The notes beneath the pieces were generated by a model, which searched no databases, was not told the origin of the DNA, and worked only from the letters and a program-made list of their open reading frames with translations. From Porphyromonadaceae bacterium W3.11 (GTDB lineage Bacteria > Bacteroidota > Bacteroidia > Bacteroidales > Porphyromonadaceae), in the NCBI GenBank assembly GCA_030434245.1, contig JAUISX010000006.1, forward strand, positions 62,001 to 126,000: a DNA stretch of 64,000 nt, written 5' to 3'. The translations under genes were made by a program, and so were the position numbers. This document shows, piece after piece, positions 9,858 to 19,131 of this stretch (its first letter is position 1; each line of letters begins with the position of its first letter).

Positions 9858-11291
9858 TTAAAGTTTACGACCTCGTGAGGTTTTCTTCTTCTGTGTGGCG
9901 TTCTCCGCCTGCTTCTCAGTAGGCTGGATCTGCTTAGACTTAAGAGGCTCTTGTACCTTCTTAGTCGCCTCGTTGGTCTTACCCTCGTTATTGACCGCCA
10001 CTTGGGTCTTGTGTTCTTCTGCGACAGCTTCCACTTTATCTGTTGATTGCTTCTTGTCGGGATTGAAGCGGAAGAAACGAAGTCTATTCTCATCAGGCAT
10101 CAGCTTCACATAGGCATTGAAAGATTGCCCTTGCTTATCCACCATATTCTTTAGATAAAGTGTCGCTCCATTGGTGAGTGCCTGCTGTTGCTTCTCAGAT
10201 AGCTCTAGTCCGCAGAGCTTCTTAGGGATGCGAGGTTGATTCTGTTCTTGTGACTGCTCATGTCGCTGTTTGTAGTTTTGGGAGTTGTCAAAGATGAACT
10301 CGATGCCTTTCTTCTCTGCATTGACTTGAAGTGTAGCATCAAAGGGCTTGTTGTTCCTTGAGAGCATACCCTCCACTTTGACTGCCTTCCCCTCCACGAG
10401 CTCTTTATACTGTTGGTCGGTTAGTTCTACACCCTTAATCTCCTTTGGAATAGAAACTCTATCGGCACGGAGAGCAACCAACTCATTAGTCAGCGGGTCA
10501 ATAGAGACATAAGCTGAGAATGGTTCACCATTCTTCGGTGTCAGCTCCACCACCTTACCAAGGTTACCCATTGTCTGTAGTGTGGTTTTCTCCTCATCTG
10601 TGAACTTGTATCCCAGATATGGGAAGTCCAGTTTTGGCTCCTTGCGGATATTGTGAATCGCCAAACCGATTTCACCATCTTCATTGGTGCGAAGTGCGAG
10701 CCGAGCATCTGTGTAGATGGTCTCACTACCAGCTTTCACCGCAATGGTCACAAGGTCGGACTTCTGCCAATTGAGTAGCTTCTCTAATTGTCCGCTCTCT
10801 TCCAATCGCTCCTTAGTGACTCCAATAGTTTCCAACTGCTTCCAATCTACCTTGTTTTTGGGAATGGCCGTAGTCTTCTTCTGCATTGGTAGGAAGTCCT
10901 CAAAGCGAACCTGGCTCTTCTCCAATTCTGCTTTAATCTTCGGGTCTTCACGCTCAGGCAACATAGTCTTGAGAGCCTCCACGCTCTTCTCCACTCCGTG
11001 AGCTGCTACCTTGTAGAGTCCAAAGTGGGTAGGATTGTTGAACTGCCTGAGGAAGTTGCTCATGAAGTTCTTGAGCAGACCATCCTTGTTGTTGAACTTT
11101 AGGAAGACAGCTTGATTGGCATCTATCGGCTCAGCCGTCTTGAGCTTGCCCAACTCGTCCATTCCTGTTACCACAGAAAGCTTACCTGCCTCCTGCTCAT
11201 TCTTCACTTCAGTGCGATCCTCCAAAATCAGCACATACTCCTGTTGTCCATTGTCATTCTGTTCCATAACACATATTATTTTGGTTATCAA
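9858..11291 (-). CDS. DUF3945/DUF4099-type conjugative-element protein
   Basis: This 477-residue soluble protein matches the DUF3945/DUF4099 family found beside topB in Bacteroidetes conjugative transposons. The middle and C-terminal parts contain repeated modules of about 60 residues with a pattern like 'G.EL...Q...L..G..V...M....G..F.A.L', seen near GVELTDQQYKELVEGKAV and GLELSEKQQQALTNGATL. The tail is basic and rich in Lys, Gln and Thr, suggesting nucleic-acid contact. It is the first gene of a leftward operon with topB and the methylase/helicase; a likely promoter lies just upstream. Biochemical function is unknown. Confidence 0.8.
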   Translation of the reverse strand: MITKIICVMEQNDNGQQEYVLILEDRTEVKNEQEAGKLSVVTGMDELGKLKTAEPIDANQAVFLKFNNKDGLLKNFMSNFLRQFNNPTHFGLYKVAAHGVEKSVEALKTMLPEREDPKIKAELEKSQVRFEDFLPMQKKTTAIPKNKVDWKQLETIGVTKERLEESGQLEKLLNWQKSDLVTIAVKAGSETIYTDARLALRTNEDGEIGLAIHNIRKEPKLDFPYLGYKFTDEEKTTLQTMGNLGKVVELTPKNGEPFSAYVSIDPLTNELVALRADRVSIPKEIKGVELTDQQYKELVEGKAVKVEGMLSRNNKPFDATLQVNAEKKGIEFIFDNSQNYKQRHEQSQEQNQPRIPKKLCGLELSEKQQQALTNGATLYLKNMVDKQGQSFNAYVKLMPDENRLRFFRFNPDKKQSTDKVEAVAEEHKTQVAVNNEGKTNEATKKVQEPLKSKQIQPTEKQAENATQKKKTSRGRKL

Positions 11292-11304
11292 TCATATTAC
11301 CAAG

Positions 11305-11343
11305 CAAATATATTCGCTAAGGCAATACGATTTTCCAAATCGT
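11305..11343 (-). promoter_or_regulatory. promoter -7 box and palindrome for the DUF3945-topB operon
   Basis: On the minus strand TATATTTG (11305-11312) matches the Bacteroidetes -7 consensus TAnnTTTG, 14 bases before the gene start at 11291. Immediately upstream is a perfect 7-bp inverted repeat: ACGATTT (11327-11333) and AAATCGT (11337-11343) with a 3-base centre. It would overlap the -33 region and so is a candidate operator. Confidence 0.5.
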
Positions 11344-11362
11344 GAAACAGAGGGAACTAAAA

Positions 11363-11405
11363 TTATAAGGTCGGAAAAAAGCACCACTTTCCTCCGACCT
11401 TATAA
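11363..11405. terminator. strong 13-bp hairpin beside the IS element
   Basis: TTATAAGGTCGGA (11363-11375) pairs perfectly with its complement at 11393-11405 over a 17-base loop. The left IS256 terminal repeat begins 9 bases further on. It could be a terminator insulating the DUF3945 operon from the IS, or a remnant of another element's end. There is no clean T-run on either side. Confidence 0.45.
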
Positions 11406-11413
11406 CGCGAATT

Positions 11414-12845
11414 GATACTGTCCCGAAAAAGTGTGTAAGTCGCAAGAATATTATCTTTGAAAATAGAACTAATAAAAGAGAACAAACATGAAACTTACAC
11501 AGGAGCAATTTAAGGAAATTCTAACAAATGAGATGACTGAGCCTAATGGTTTGTCTCGTTTAATGTCGTTAATTATCGAGATAGCGATGGACGGTGAGCG
11601 AGAGCTGTACAAAGAGGCTAGTGGGGATGTGAGTAATGGGTACCGCCCTCGCCGAATCTTTGCAAGCGGTAATATGCTTGAATTACGAGTTCCGAGGACA
11701 CGCCAGCGAGGATTTATGCCATTGATTCTAGGGCTTCTGAAGGACCAAGAGAAAGAGATGGCGAGTTGGCAGGGTATCTGTATAGCTGTGGGAATACAAT
11801 GGAAGATATCTCTGGAGTTTTTGAGCGGCTCTATGGTAAACGATATAGTACGAGCCAAATCAATCGTCTTTCTCTATCAACACAAGAAGCCGTTGAAGCG
11901 TGGCGTCATAGACAACTCCCAAGAACACTTGAGGCACTTATGATTGATGCTACATTTCTCCCCGTTCGTAAAGGAGATAGCGTGAGTAGGGAGGCGTTCT
12001 TTGTGGTAATGAGTTTAGATAGAGAAGGTCGTCGAGATGTTATCGGAGTATACAATAACCCCACCGAGGGTAGTGGTATTTGGGGCGAGGCCTTTATGGA
12101 TATTAAAAGAGGATTAGAGGAGGTTGGCTTGATTGTTTCTGATGGCCTTAACAACATAGAGGAGGTGGCACAGCAACATTTCTCGGGAGTGGAGGTACAG
12201 CTTTGTACAGTCCACCTTCAAAGAGAAATAGCTCGTAAAGTACGACCGAAAGATAAGTCCGCCATCGCAAGTGATCTTCAAGAGGTCTTTAGGAAAGAGG
12301 ATTCAAGTCGCTCTTCAATTGATGGTTTGGCGAGTTTCAGAAGCGTTGCAGAGAGATGGAGTAAAAGCTATCCCTTTCTCTGTAAGATGGCTTACGGCAA
12401 TCGGATAGAGTATTACTTCACCTATCTGAAATACGAAGTGGGTGTTAGGAAGTACATCCATAGTACCAATTGGATAGAACGTTTCAATAGACAAATAAAG
12501 AAAGGTGCGCGATATAAGTGTGCCCTCCCCAGTGTAGACTCAGCTCTGCACCTGATCGGGAGCATAGGAATAAATGCGACCTATCTAAGAAAAAGGATAG
12601 GAGATTTAACCAGTGGACTGAGGAAAATAAATAATTGAAGACCTGATAGATATGCGCTTTATTCCCAACACAAAGATATAAACCCAAAGAATACGGCAAG
12701 GCGGTGTCTCCGCGGTGCTACGACAGCCTTGCCTTAATTCTTTCTTGGTTGGGGTTGGTTGTTTATGGGAAGCAAAGCGAAATAATAAGTAGCTTTGCAA
12801 TTCAAAGAAGCGTTCTAGTATACACACTTTTTTGGGGACACTACC
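11414..12845 (+). mobile_element. IS256-family insertion sequence (about 1.43 kb), inactive
   Basis: The element is bounded by imperfect terminal inverted repeats at 11414-11437 and 12821-12845. Both share TGTCCC and AAAAAGTGTGTA on the inward strand, with a one-base length difference between these blocks. It contains a single IS256/Mutator-type transposase gene, broken by a frameshift. A -7-like TATCTTTG at 11452-11459 could drive it. I see no direct target duplication at the ends, so the flanks have probably been rearranged since insertion. The element forms one edge of the RiPP cargo. Confidence 0.8.
11488..12638 (+). pseudogene. IS256-family transposase, frameshifted
   Basis: Two overlapping frames together give a normal IS256/Mutator-type transposase of about 383 residues. 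The first (from 11488) is in register until about 11766, ending LLKDQEKEMAS. The rest (AGYLYSCGNTMEDISGVFE onward) continues in the next frame to 12638. One missing base near 11766 explains the break. The DDE catalytic region is intact in the second part: LMIDATFLPVR, IVSDGLNN and the late WIERFNRQIK. The break point has no slippery heptamer, so programmed frameshifting is unlikely. A sequencing error cannot be excluded. Confidence 0.82.
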
Positions 12846-12950
12846 CCTCATTGTATACTTTTAAAATTTTATCGGACACCAGTAATATGTTTATATCTTT
12901 TTGTTTATTATAGTTGGTAATATAATGATAGTTTATATTACAATACTTTT

Positions 12951-13253
12951 CTAATACACGCTAATTATTTTATTTACTAAAGTTACAAACTTTTCCTTAT
13001 CTGATTCATAAACATTTAATAAGAAATGATCAAGAATAAAATATAGATACTCTTCCTTTGATATCAAAACCTGGTAAAGGTATTTCTGTTTTAATGATGT
13101 TGGAACTAGGCTAACAAACCTTTTCTCCTGCAATCGTTTGACAATTGATGCAGTAGTTGTATAAGGGAAGTTTACGGGTATATCTCCAATCGAAAACGGA
13201 GAAGGAGACTTCCAAATACCTATTAAAACAAGTTCTTCTTTTTCTGTAAGCAT
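12951..13253 (-). CDS. BlaI/MecI-like winged-helix regulator
   Basis: This 100-residue protein resembles the DNA-binding half of BlaI/MecI repressors. It begins LTEKEELVLIGIWKS, then TTTASIVKRLQEKRFVSLV, matching the helix-turn-helix and the 'T...LKRLeeKG' recognition-helix pattern of that family. A short C-terminal helical part could dimerise. It ends the leftward RiPP gene string, 10 bases after the preceding gene, so it is probably co-transcribed. A natural inference is that it controls the promoter upstream of the precursor gene at 21724-21775. No BlaR-type sensor protease is encoded in the window. The IS256 remnant ends about 100 bases beyond its stop. Confidence 0.6.
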   Translation of the reverse strand: MLTEKEELVLIGIWKSPSPFSIGDIPVNFPYTTTASIVKRLQEKRFVSLVPTSLKQKYLYQVLISKEEYLYFILDHFLLNVYESDKEKFVTLVNKIISVY

Positions 13254-13263
13254 AAATTGGCTT

Positions 13264-13902
13264 CTATGTACTGAATGTTTTCTTTGTAATTATTGCAGAG
13301 TTTATGAAGGCTGGAATAGATTGATAACGATCTGATAAATATGTACGCAAGTCTAAATAGGCACTCATTAATATCTGGTCATTATGTATTGGAGTAATTT
13401 TTGAAACTACTAGAGGTATGGAATACCTATCGCTATTTAACAAGATATGACTATTTAATTCAAGAAATCTATCATTACTATTGTTAGAAACGAATTCGCA
13501 AGTAATTTGCAAATCAGATGACTTTAGCAAGTTGCTAACATAGAATTTATTTCCATTACAAATTAAAAGGTTGAACATACTATGATCATCATACTTAAAA
13601 AGAAAGTATATATCCGTAAAATCACCGAACAAGTGACTTCCGTACGCAACATTATCACTATTAATAGATGTAAAGCAGACCGCTTCTTCATTAAAAAAAA
13701 CAATTTTAAATTTCACATCATTTGCAACCGCATTTTTAAAGTCTTTTTTTAACGATATTAACATTATACCCAATAGAACCAACAAAGCACACAAGAATAA
13801 CATACCAATTTTATAATATCTACTTTGTTTTTGGCTGAGTATATTCTGTACATTTGGACTATGTTTAATGTCTTCAACGCTATTTCTGTTTATATTCGTC
13901 AT
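13264..13902 (-). CDS. one-span membrane protein of the RiPP export cluster
   Basis: I do not recognise this 212-residue protein's family. It has a hydrophilic N-terminus of about 32 residues, one clear membrane helix (about residues 33-51, rich in Leu/Met/Ile) and a mainly beta-type outer part of about 160 residues. It follows the C39 ABC transporter gene by 3 bases. That position and topology match an accessory (membrane-fusion/HlyD-like) partner of peptide exporters, which span the periplasm. It lacks an obvious coiled-coil hairpin and is shorter than usual HlyD proteins (350-450), so it may be a divergent or reduced adaptor, or an immunity protein. Confidence 0.55.
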   Translation of the reverse strand: MTNINRNSVEDIKHSPNVQNILSQKQSRYYKIGMLFLCALLVLLGIMLISLKKDFKNAVANDVKFKIVFFNEEAVCFTSINSDNVAYGSHLFGDFTDIYFLFKYDDHSMFNLLICNGNKFYVSNLLKSSDLQITCEFVSNNSNDRFLELNSHILLNSDRYSIPLVVSKITPIHNDQILMSAYLDLRTYLSDRYQSIPAFINSAIITKKTFST

Positions 13903-13905
13903 ATA

Positions 13906-16125
13906 CTAATTACCCATTTCTAATTGATTTTTCACAAGCTTGTAGTAATACCCCTTTAGACGTGTCAATTCTTGATGTGTTCCTTGTTCTACAATTCTAC
14001 CATTATCCAAAACAATAATATTATCTGCATTCATAACGGTACTTAATCTATGAGCAATAACTACTGTCGTTTTATTTTTAAAAAAATCATTCAAATTATC
14101 CATTATCTGCCTTTCATTATTTGCATCAAGTGAATTTGTCGCCTCATCCAAAAAAATATAGCTGGGGTTTTTATACACCATTCTAGCTATCAAGATTCTT
14201 TGTTTTTGACCTTGACTAAGTCCAACTCCCTCCATCCCAATTCGTGTGTCATATTTTAAAGGAAGAGTATCTATATAATCATTAATGCATGCTACTTTTG
14301 CTGCATGAATAACCTGTTCCATATCTACAGTCTCCCAATCAGAAAGAGCAATATTTTCAGTAATTGTATTTGAAAAGATAAATCCATCTTGTAGAACTGC
14401 ACCTATTTTAGACCTCCAATAATAAGGATCGATTTCAGAGAGAGTGATTTCCCCTATATTTATTTGACCTAAAGTAGGTGTATAAAAACCCAGCAATAAT
14501 TTCATCAAGGTTGTTTTTCCACTTCCACTTGCACCTACTATAGCAGTTACCTTATTATTTGGAATAAAAAGGCTTAACTCCTCAATAACCATTCTAGATT
14601 CTGGATAATTATATGAGAATGAGATATTGTCTACTCTTAAATCGCAACTTTGTATAGTATCGGGGACTACCCTTTTATTTTTGTATTCATCATCACACTG
14701 AATTACCTCATTAATTCTACTTATACTTATTGATGCATCTTGAGCTGATTTGACAAACTGAATAAGTTGTTCTATTGGTGCTGATAATTGACCAATAACA
14801 AACATTATTGACATCATAGCACCAATTGAAATTTCCCCATCTACTACAGATCTAGCCGCAAAATAAGTAATACTCATATTAACAAATTGTCCAAAAAAAA
14901 GCCCCCCTGTTCTCTGAATTTGTGCTAATAGTAAACTTTTTATACTGATTTGATATAAATTAGCTTGGATATTTTCCCAACTCCAAATTTCTTTTTTTTC
15001 GCTCCTATTGATCTTAATTTCCGAAATACCACTTACAATCTGAATTAATTTAGCTTGTTCGCCTGAAGATTGAGCAAACCTCCTATTGTCAAGTTCTTTT
15101 CTATATTTTAAGAAAAACAGCACCCACGTAACATAAATAAAATTACCTATTGCAAAAATAATAAAAAAAGAAAGCTTATAGTATGCAAGAAGTATAGAAA
15201 AGACGATAAAATTCAGAATTGAAAAGATTGCTAAAAAAGATTCCCCTGTAAGAAATCTCTCTACACGATAGTTATCTTCAATTCTTTGCATAATGTCGCC
15301 AACATTCTTCTTGTCAAAAAAAGATATAGGTAACCTCACTAACTTTTTCAGAAAGTCTGAAATAAATAAAATATTTATCTTTGAATTTATCTGCAGCAAA
15401 GCCCAAGAACGCATAAAATCAATCAGAAATCTAGAGAGTACTATTCCTAATTGTGCCAATATGATTATCCAAATAACATCTTTTTTCTCAAGTTTTATTC
15501 CAACATCAACTATTTTTTGTGTCAAGAGAGGAAATATGAATCCCAATACACTAGATATTGCTAAAAACACTAATATTTGTAAAAATAAGCCCTTGTATCC
15601 TTTAGCATATGGGATAAAAGTCGTCCAAGCAGATTTTTTACCATCGTTTTTCTTCTCTTGCTGAAAATTATTACTCGGAGATAATAATAAGACAACTCCT
15701 TTCCCATTTTCTGTTTCAAAAGGGGAACGAAACTCATCATAAGAAAATTTACAAAACCCTTGTGCTGGATCAACCATATAAAAAAATGAAGCACTTTTCT
15801 TGTTTTTTATTTTATAACAAACCATAAAGTGCTTCTGATTCCAATGAACAATGCAAGGACCATTAAAATGAGCTTCCAATTCTTTAGCTGTTACCAGCGT
15901 TGGAAACGTCTCAAATCCCAATTTCTCTGCTGCTGTATTCAGCCCATACAAAGAGACCCCATCTTTAGCGATTCCACACCAATCTCGAAGAATTTCAAGC
16001 TCTGTGTCTTTCCCATAATATTTTGCTATTATTTTTAAGCATGTTGGACCACAATCCATTGAATCATGTTGTTTATAAGCATGTATTCTATTACGAAATA
16101 AAATGTTAAAAACGTTTGCTCTCAT
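13906..16125 (-). CDS. C39-peptidase ABC transporter (RiPP processing and export)
   Basis: This 739-residue protein is a complete peptidase-containing ABC exporter. The C39 domain occupies about residues 14-135: Gln19, DCGPTCL with catalytic Cys25, His99 in HWNQKHF and Asp119 in VDPAQG. About residues 165-450 form the membrane region. The ATPase domain has Walker A GASGSGKTT, signature LSQGQKQR, Walker B FLDEAT and a His-loop AHRLST. This family cuts leader peptides after Gly-Gly and exports the mature product. The precursor at 21475-21705 has exactly such a leader, so it is the likely substrate. Its start overlaps the end of the barrel gene by 20 bases. Confidence 0.93.
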   Translation of the reverse strand: MRANVFNILFRNRIHAYKQHDSMDCGPTCLKIIAKYYGKDTELEILRDWCGIAKDGVSLYGLNTAAEKLGFETFPTLVTAKELEAHFNGPCIVHWNQKHFMVCYKIKNKKSASFFYMVDPAQGFCKFSYDEFRSPFETENGKGVVLLLSPSNNFQQEKKNDGKKSAWTTFIPYAKGYKGLFLQILVFLAISSVLGFIFPLLTQKIVDVGIKLEKKDVIWIIILAQLGIVLSRFLIDFMRSWALLQINSKINILFISDFLKKLVRLPISFFDKKNVGDIMQRIEDNYRVERFLTGESFLAIFSILNFIVFSILLAYYKLSFFIIFAIGNFIYVTWVLFFLKYRKELDNRRFAQSSGEQAKLIQIVSGISEIKINRSEKKEIWSWENIQANLYQISIKSLLLAQIQRTGGLFFGQFVNMSITYFAARSVVDGEISIGAMMSIMFVIGQLSAPIEQLIQFVKSAQDASISISRINEVIQCDDEYKNKRVVPDTIQSCDLRVDNISFSYNYPESRMVIEELSLFIPNNKVTAIVGASGSGKTTLMKLLLGFYTPTLGQINIGEITLSEIDPYYWRSKIGAVLQDGFIFSNTITENIALSDWETVDMEQVIHAAKVACINDYIDTLPLKYDTRIGMEGVGLSQGQKQRILIARMVYKNPSYIFLDEATNSLDANNERQIMDNLNDFFKNKTTVVIAHRLSTVMNADNIIVLDNGRIVEQGTHQELTRLKGYYYKLVKNQLEMGN

Positions 16126-18433
16126 TGCTACTTACTCTATTCCTATAGCTAGGTCTTACAGAATTAAACCGGTAAGAGATATTCATACTCACTCCAGAAA
16201 AATCCTGATATTCAATCTCTTGTGCAATAATTCCTGACATCGCTCGTGTCCTATAAAGTTTATTGTTAAGAAATAAGTTTTGTAGATTAAAATCAAAAGT
16301 GAAATCTTTATAGCTCTTTGACAGCATTAAACGATAATTCCACCTTTCAGATAAAGTTACAAACAAACTATTACTTTTCGTGATATAACTCGCATACAAG
16401 CCGAGTCTAAAATCATGTCCCAAATCAAAGTAATGATCAGTTGAAACCATAAGTCTTGGCTCAGCATATGTAATATCATCATATTTCAAAAATTGTTTTT
16501 GAAAGTTCAGTTTCAACGAAGGGGAATAAAAGCCGAAAGAATCTCTCCAGTTTAATCCTATGTTAAGCACCGTATAGCTAGGGATATTTATTGTCCTCTT
16601 TAAGATTATGCTTTTATTATCACCATATTTCTCAAGTGATGTTGTGGCTGTATTATGTATAAAGTTATAACTTGCATTTAATGAAAAATTCTTATACGAT
16701 GCAAGAAGTTGTATTAAATCAGTAGTTTGGTTAAATAACAAAGGATTACCCTGTTGATATACATACTGATTCTCAATGATTATAAAGTTGTTCAATGATG
16801 CATATGATGGCCTATTAATACTCTTTCTATAAGAAAGCGTAGATCGTATGTTATTAGCGGAATATGTAAGAGACGCAGTTGGATTGAAAAAGTGCGGTGT
16901 CGGCTTTTCCAAAGATTTCCTTACCCCTTTTTCTTCATATGATGACTTTTCGTACTCATATCTTATACCTCCATATACTGAGAATTTATTCCATTTTGCT
17001 CTTATGTCTAAATATACCCCTAAAAGCGTCTGTTTATTAAAGACATTAGAATTAGTAATATTTGTTGCTATACCCTCTTCATCTTTTATAAGATCACTTT
17101 TGTTGGAGCTAATAGTTATTTCGGAACCATATCCTATAGTTATATTCCTGATTGGAGTCTTAAAAGAGATCATTGAAGAATTCATTATAAAGTTTTGATT
17201 ACCTTTTGTAACTACAAATGCGGATGTTTTATCTTCATTGTATGCAAATTCCTTTGACGTCTGTCCAAATAAGAGTTCATCCGTTACATTTATGCTAGTA
17301 TTTCCTATTTTCCCATTATAATATATACTAGAGGTTGACCTTAAAGGTTTGGTATTAAGTTTAGATGTAATCGGAGTATTTAATAATTCGTCTCCATTTA
17401 TAATGTGCTTGAGACCTTTAGAAAATATATCGAAATTTGATTTGCCAATATTCAAATTAGTGACAAAGCCCACATTAGTATTTTTTGATGGTTCGTAGTT
17501 CATTGTTAATCCTGCCATTAAGAAATTACTTCTGTTCCTAATATCAGAATTATTTGATGTCTCAATTAAATTATCTCTTTCGTTTTTTATTGAATAATAA
17601 TCCTCACTTCTATTTGATATAGCGGTATGACTATATCCTACATTAAAGTTCCAATAACTTTTTTCGGTACCATGAGAAACATTGACCCCCGTATACGCAC
17701 TAAGGTTATTTTGCATAAGCATATACTGATTAACGGAAGCACTTGTATTATTTTCTTTTTTGATTGTATTAATCTTTATTATAGATTTCGTTGATGCTTT
17801 ATATTGCACCCCAGGAGTATTAATAACCTCTACACTAGCAATATCTTGTGAGCGCAATCTTTGTAAAACTGAGGGATCTTGCACTTTTTGACCATTAAGG
17901 TAAATCGTGGCATTACCACCAGTACCAAGAACAGTATATGATCCCCCTCCACCTTGAACAAAGGGAATTCTATTAAGCAAGTCATCAATGGAACCACTAT
18001 TTTTTAATGATGGTATTGATGAGATATTTGCAATGAAAGTACCATCATCCTTTAATGAGAAAGCTTTTTTCTTACCTATTACCATGATTTCTTGTAACTG
18101 AGTAGTTGAGACATCTAAAACTACCTCTATTTCGCTATCTGAGAAAGCTTCTAACGAGATAACCTTAGGCTCATAGCCAATGCAAAAAAACTTTATTAGC
18201 TTAGGAATTAGCTCTGTTTGCTCCTTTTGATGAGTTGAAATTACAAACTTACCCAGTTCATCAGTAATGCCACCGGTAATATAGGATGAATCCACAGACA
18301 ATAAAATAACATTCGCAAACTCTATTGGGCTTCCATCCTCTTTTGAAGTTACTCTACCTTGGTAAGTTTGTGCAGATCCTAATACTTGACCAAGGACCAA
18401 TATAAAAAGGAACACAATCAATCTTCTATTCAT
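16106..18433 (-). CDS. outer-membrane beta-barrel (TonB-dependent receptor type)
   Basis: This 775-residue protein has a signal peptide (hydrophobic residues 5-21, cleavage likely after SAQ). Next comes a CarboxypepD_reg-like domain (about 22-110: YQGRVTSKEDGSPIEFANV), then a plug-like segment containing TIYLNGQKV and ASVEVINTPG, and a long C-terminal beta-barrel. The order matches Bacteroidetes outer-membrane barrel family proteins related to TonB-dependent receptors. I see no obvious TonB box. It overlaps the lipoprotein gene by 8 bases and the exporter gene by 20, so it is part of the RiPP operon. It could let the peptide cross the outer membrane outward, or take back a metal- or nutrient-loaded peptide. 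Confidence 0.85.
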   Translation of the reverse strand: MNRRLIVFLFILVLGQVLGSAQTYQGRVTSKEDGSPIEFANVILLSVDSSYITGGITDELGKFVISTHQKEQTELIPKLIKFFCIGYEPKVISLEAFSDSEIEVVLDVSTTQLQEIMVIGKKKAFSLKDDGTFIANISSIPSLKNSGSIDDLLNRIPFVQGGGGSYTVLGTGGNATIYLNGQKVQDPSVLQRLRSQDIASVEVINTPGVQYKASTKSIIKINTIKKENNTSASVNQYMLMQNNLSAYTGVNVSHGTEKSYWNFNVGYSHTAISNRSEDYYSIKNERDNLIETSNNSDIRNRSNFLMAGLTMNYEPSKNTNVGFVTNLNIGKSNFDIFSKGLKHIINGDELLNTPITSKLNTKPLRSTSSIYYNGKIGNTSINVTDELLFGQTSKEFAYNEDKTSAFVVTKGNQNFIMNSSMISFKTPIRNITIGYGSEITISSNKSDLIKDEEGIATNITNSNVFNKQTLLGVYLDIRAKWNKFSVYGGIRYEYEKSSYEEKGVRKSLEKPTPHFFNPTASLTYSANNIRSTLSYRKSINRPSYASLNNFIIIENQYVYQQGNPLLFNQTTDLIQLLASYKNFSLNASYNFIHNTATTSLEKYGDNKSIILKRTINIPSYTVLNIGLNWRDSFGFYSPSLKLNFQKQFLKYDDITYAEPRLMVSTDHYFDLGHDFRLGLYASYITKSNSLFVTLSERWNYRLMLSKSYKDFTFDFNLQNLFLNNKLYRTRAMSGIIAQEIEYQDFSGVSMNISYRFNSVRPSYRNRVSSNESKRF

Positions 18434-19121
18434 AGCATTTATTTCCTTTCAATAAAAAAACACTCTTCGCAATATTGTAACTAATAGGGTTAATTCTATC
18501 TATTATATAGTTTGACGTAGTTATAAAACTACTAAATTCAACTGGATTCCAAGCTTTTGTAGTATAAAAATCAGTCGCACTATCTACGCCTTGAATAACA
18601 TATAGAATTGAAAATGTATCAAAATAATCTTTTATTATCACTCTATTCCTTTTCTTTGTCATATACACTTCTCGTTGGAAAAAGAATGTATCAGATAAAG
18701 ACTTTATGCCTATATCAATGTTGCTATTATATTGACATACCCATTTATTGCTATCAATATCATAAGAGTACAAGTAATGAGCGTTTGACTTATTATCTCT
18801 TATACTTGACTTCAAAATCATAAAATCATTGGAGAAAGCGATGATTGTGTCATTGTGTGAATTACAATCTCTTAATACATCTTCAAGGTAATTTAATTTC
18901 TGAGAAGAAATTGAATCACTACAAAATAACAACTTTTTTGTGGTAAGATCTATTGTCCACAAATCAGCTTTGAAAAGAGTTTCATTATTTAAGAACAATG
19001 AGTTGTCAGCAATTTGTGCGTTATGACACTTTGGTACAAAGCAAAGTTTTTGAGACACACAGGATGACATAACACATAAAGTCAGACAAAAGAAAAAACA
19101 TACTGATTTATTCTTGCACAT
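18426..19121 (-). CDS. putative lipoprotein of the RiPP cluster
   Basis: This 231-residue protein has a lipoprotein signal peptide. A basic start and hydrophobic core (FFFCLTLCVM) lead to the lipobox VMSSC, so Cys21 is probably lipidated. The rest is beta-rich with repeated SYDIDSN/YNSNID-like stretches, and I recognise no family. It lies between the SPASM gene (10 bases upstream) and the barrel gene (8-base overlap), so it is co-transcribed with both. A surface or periplasmic partner of the barrel, or a self-immunity lipoprotein, would both fit. Neither is shown. Confidence 0.6.
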   Translation of the reverse strand: MCKNKSVCFFFCLTLCVMSSCVSQKLCFVPKCHNAQIADNSLFLNNETLFKADLWTIDLTTKKLLFCSDSISSQKLNYLEDVLRDCNSHNDTIIAFSNDFMILKSSIRDNKSNAHYLYSYDIDSNKWVCQYNSNIDIGIKSLSDTFFFQREVYMTKKRNRVIIKDYFDTFSILYVIQGVDSATDFYTTKAWNPVEFSSFITTSNYIIDRINPISYNIAKSVFLLKGNKCYE

Positions 19122-19131
19122 AATACTAAAT

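Noticed and set aside
11760-11772. Programmed frameshifting in the IS256 transposase
   Set aside because: There is no slippery heptamer at the break and this family is normally made from one frame, so a deletion or sequencing error is more likely.
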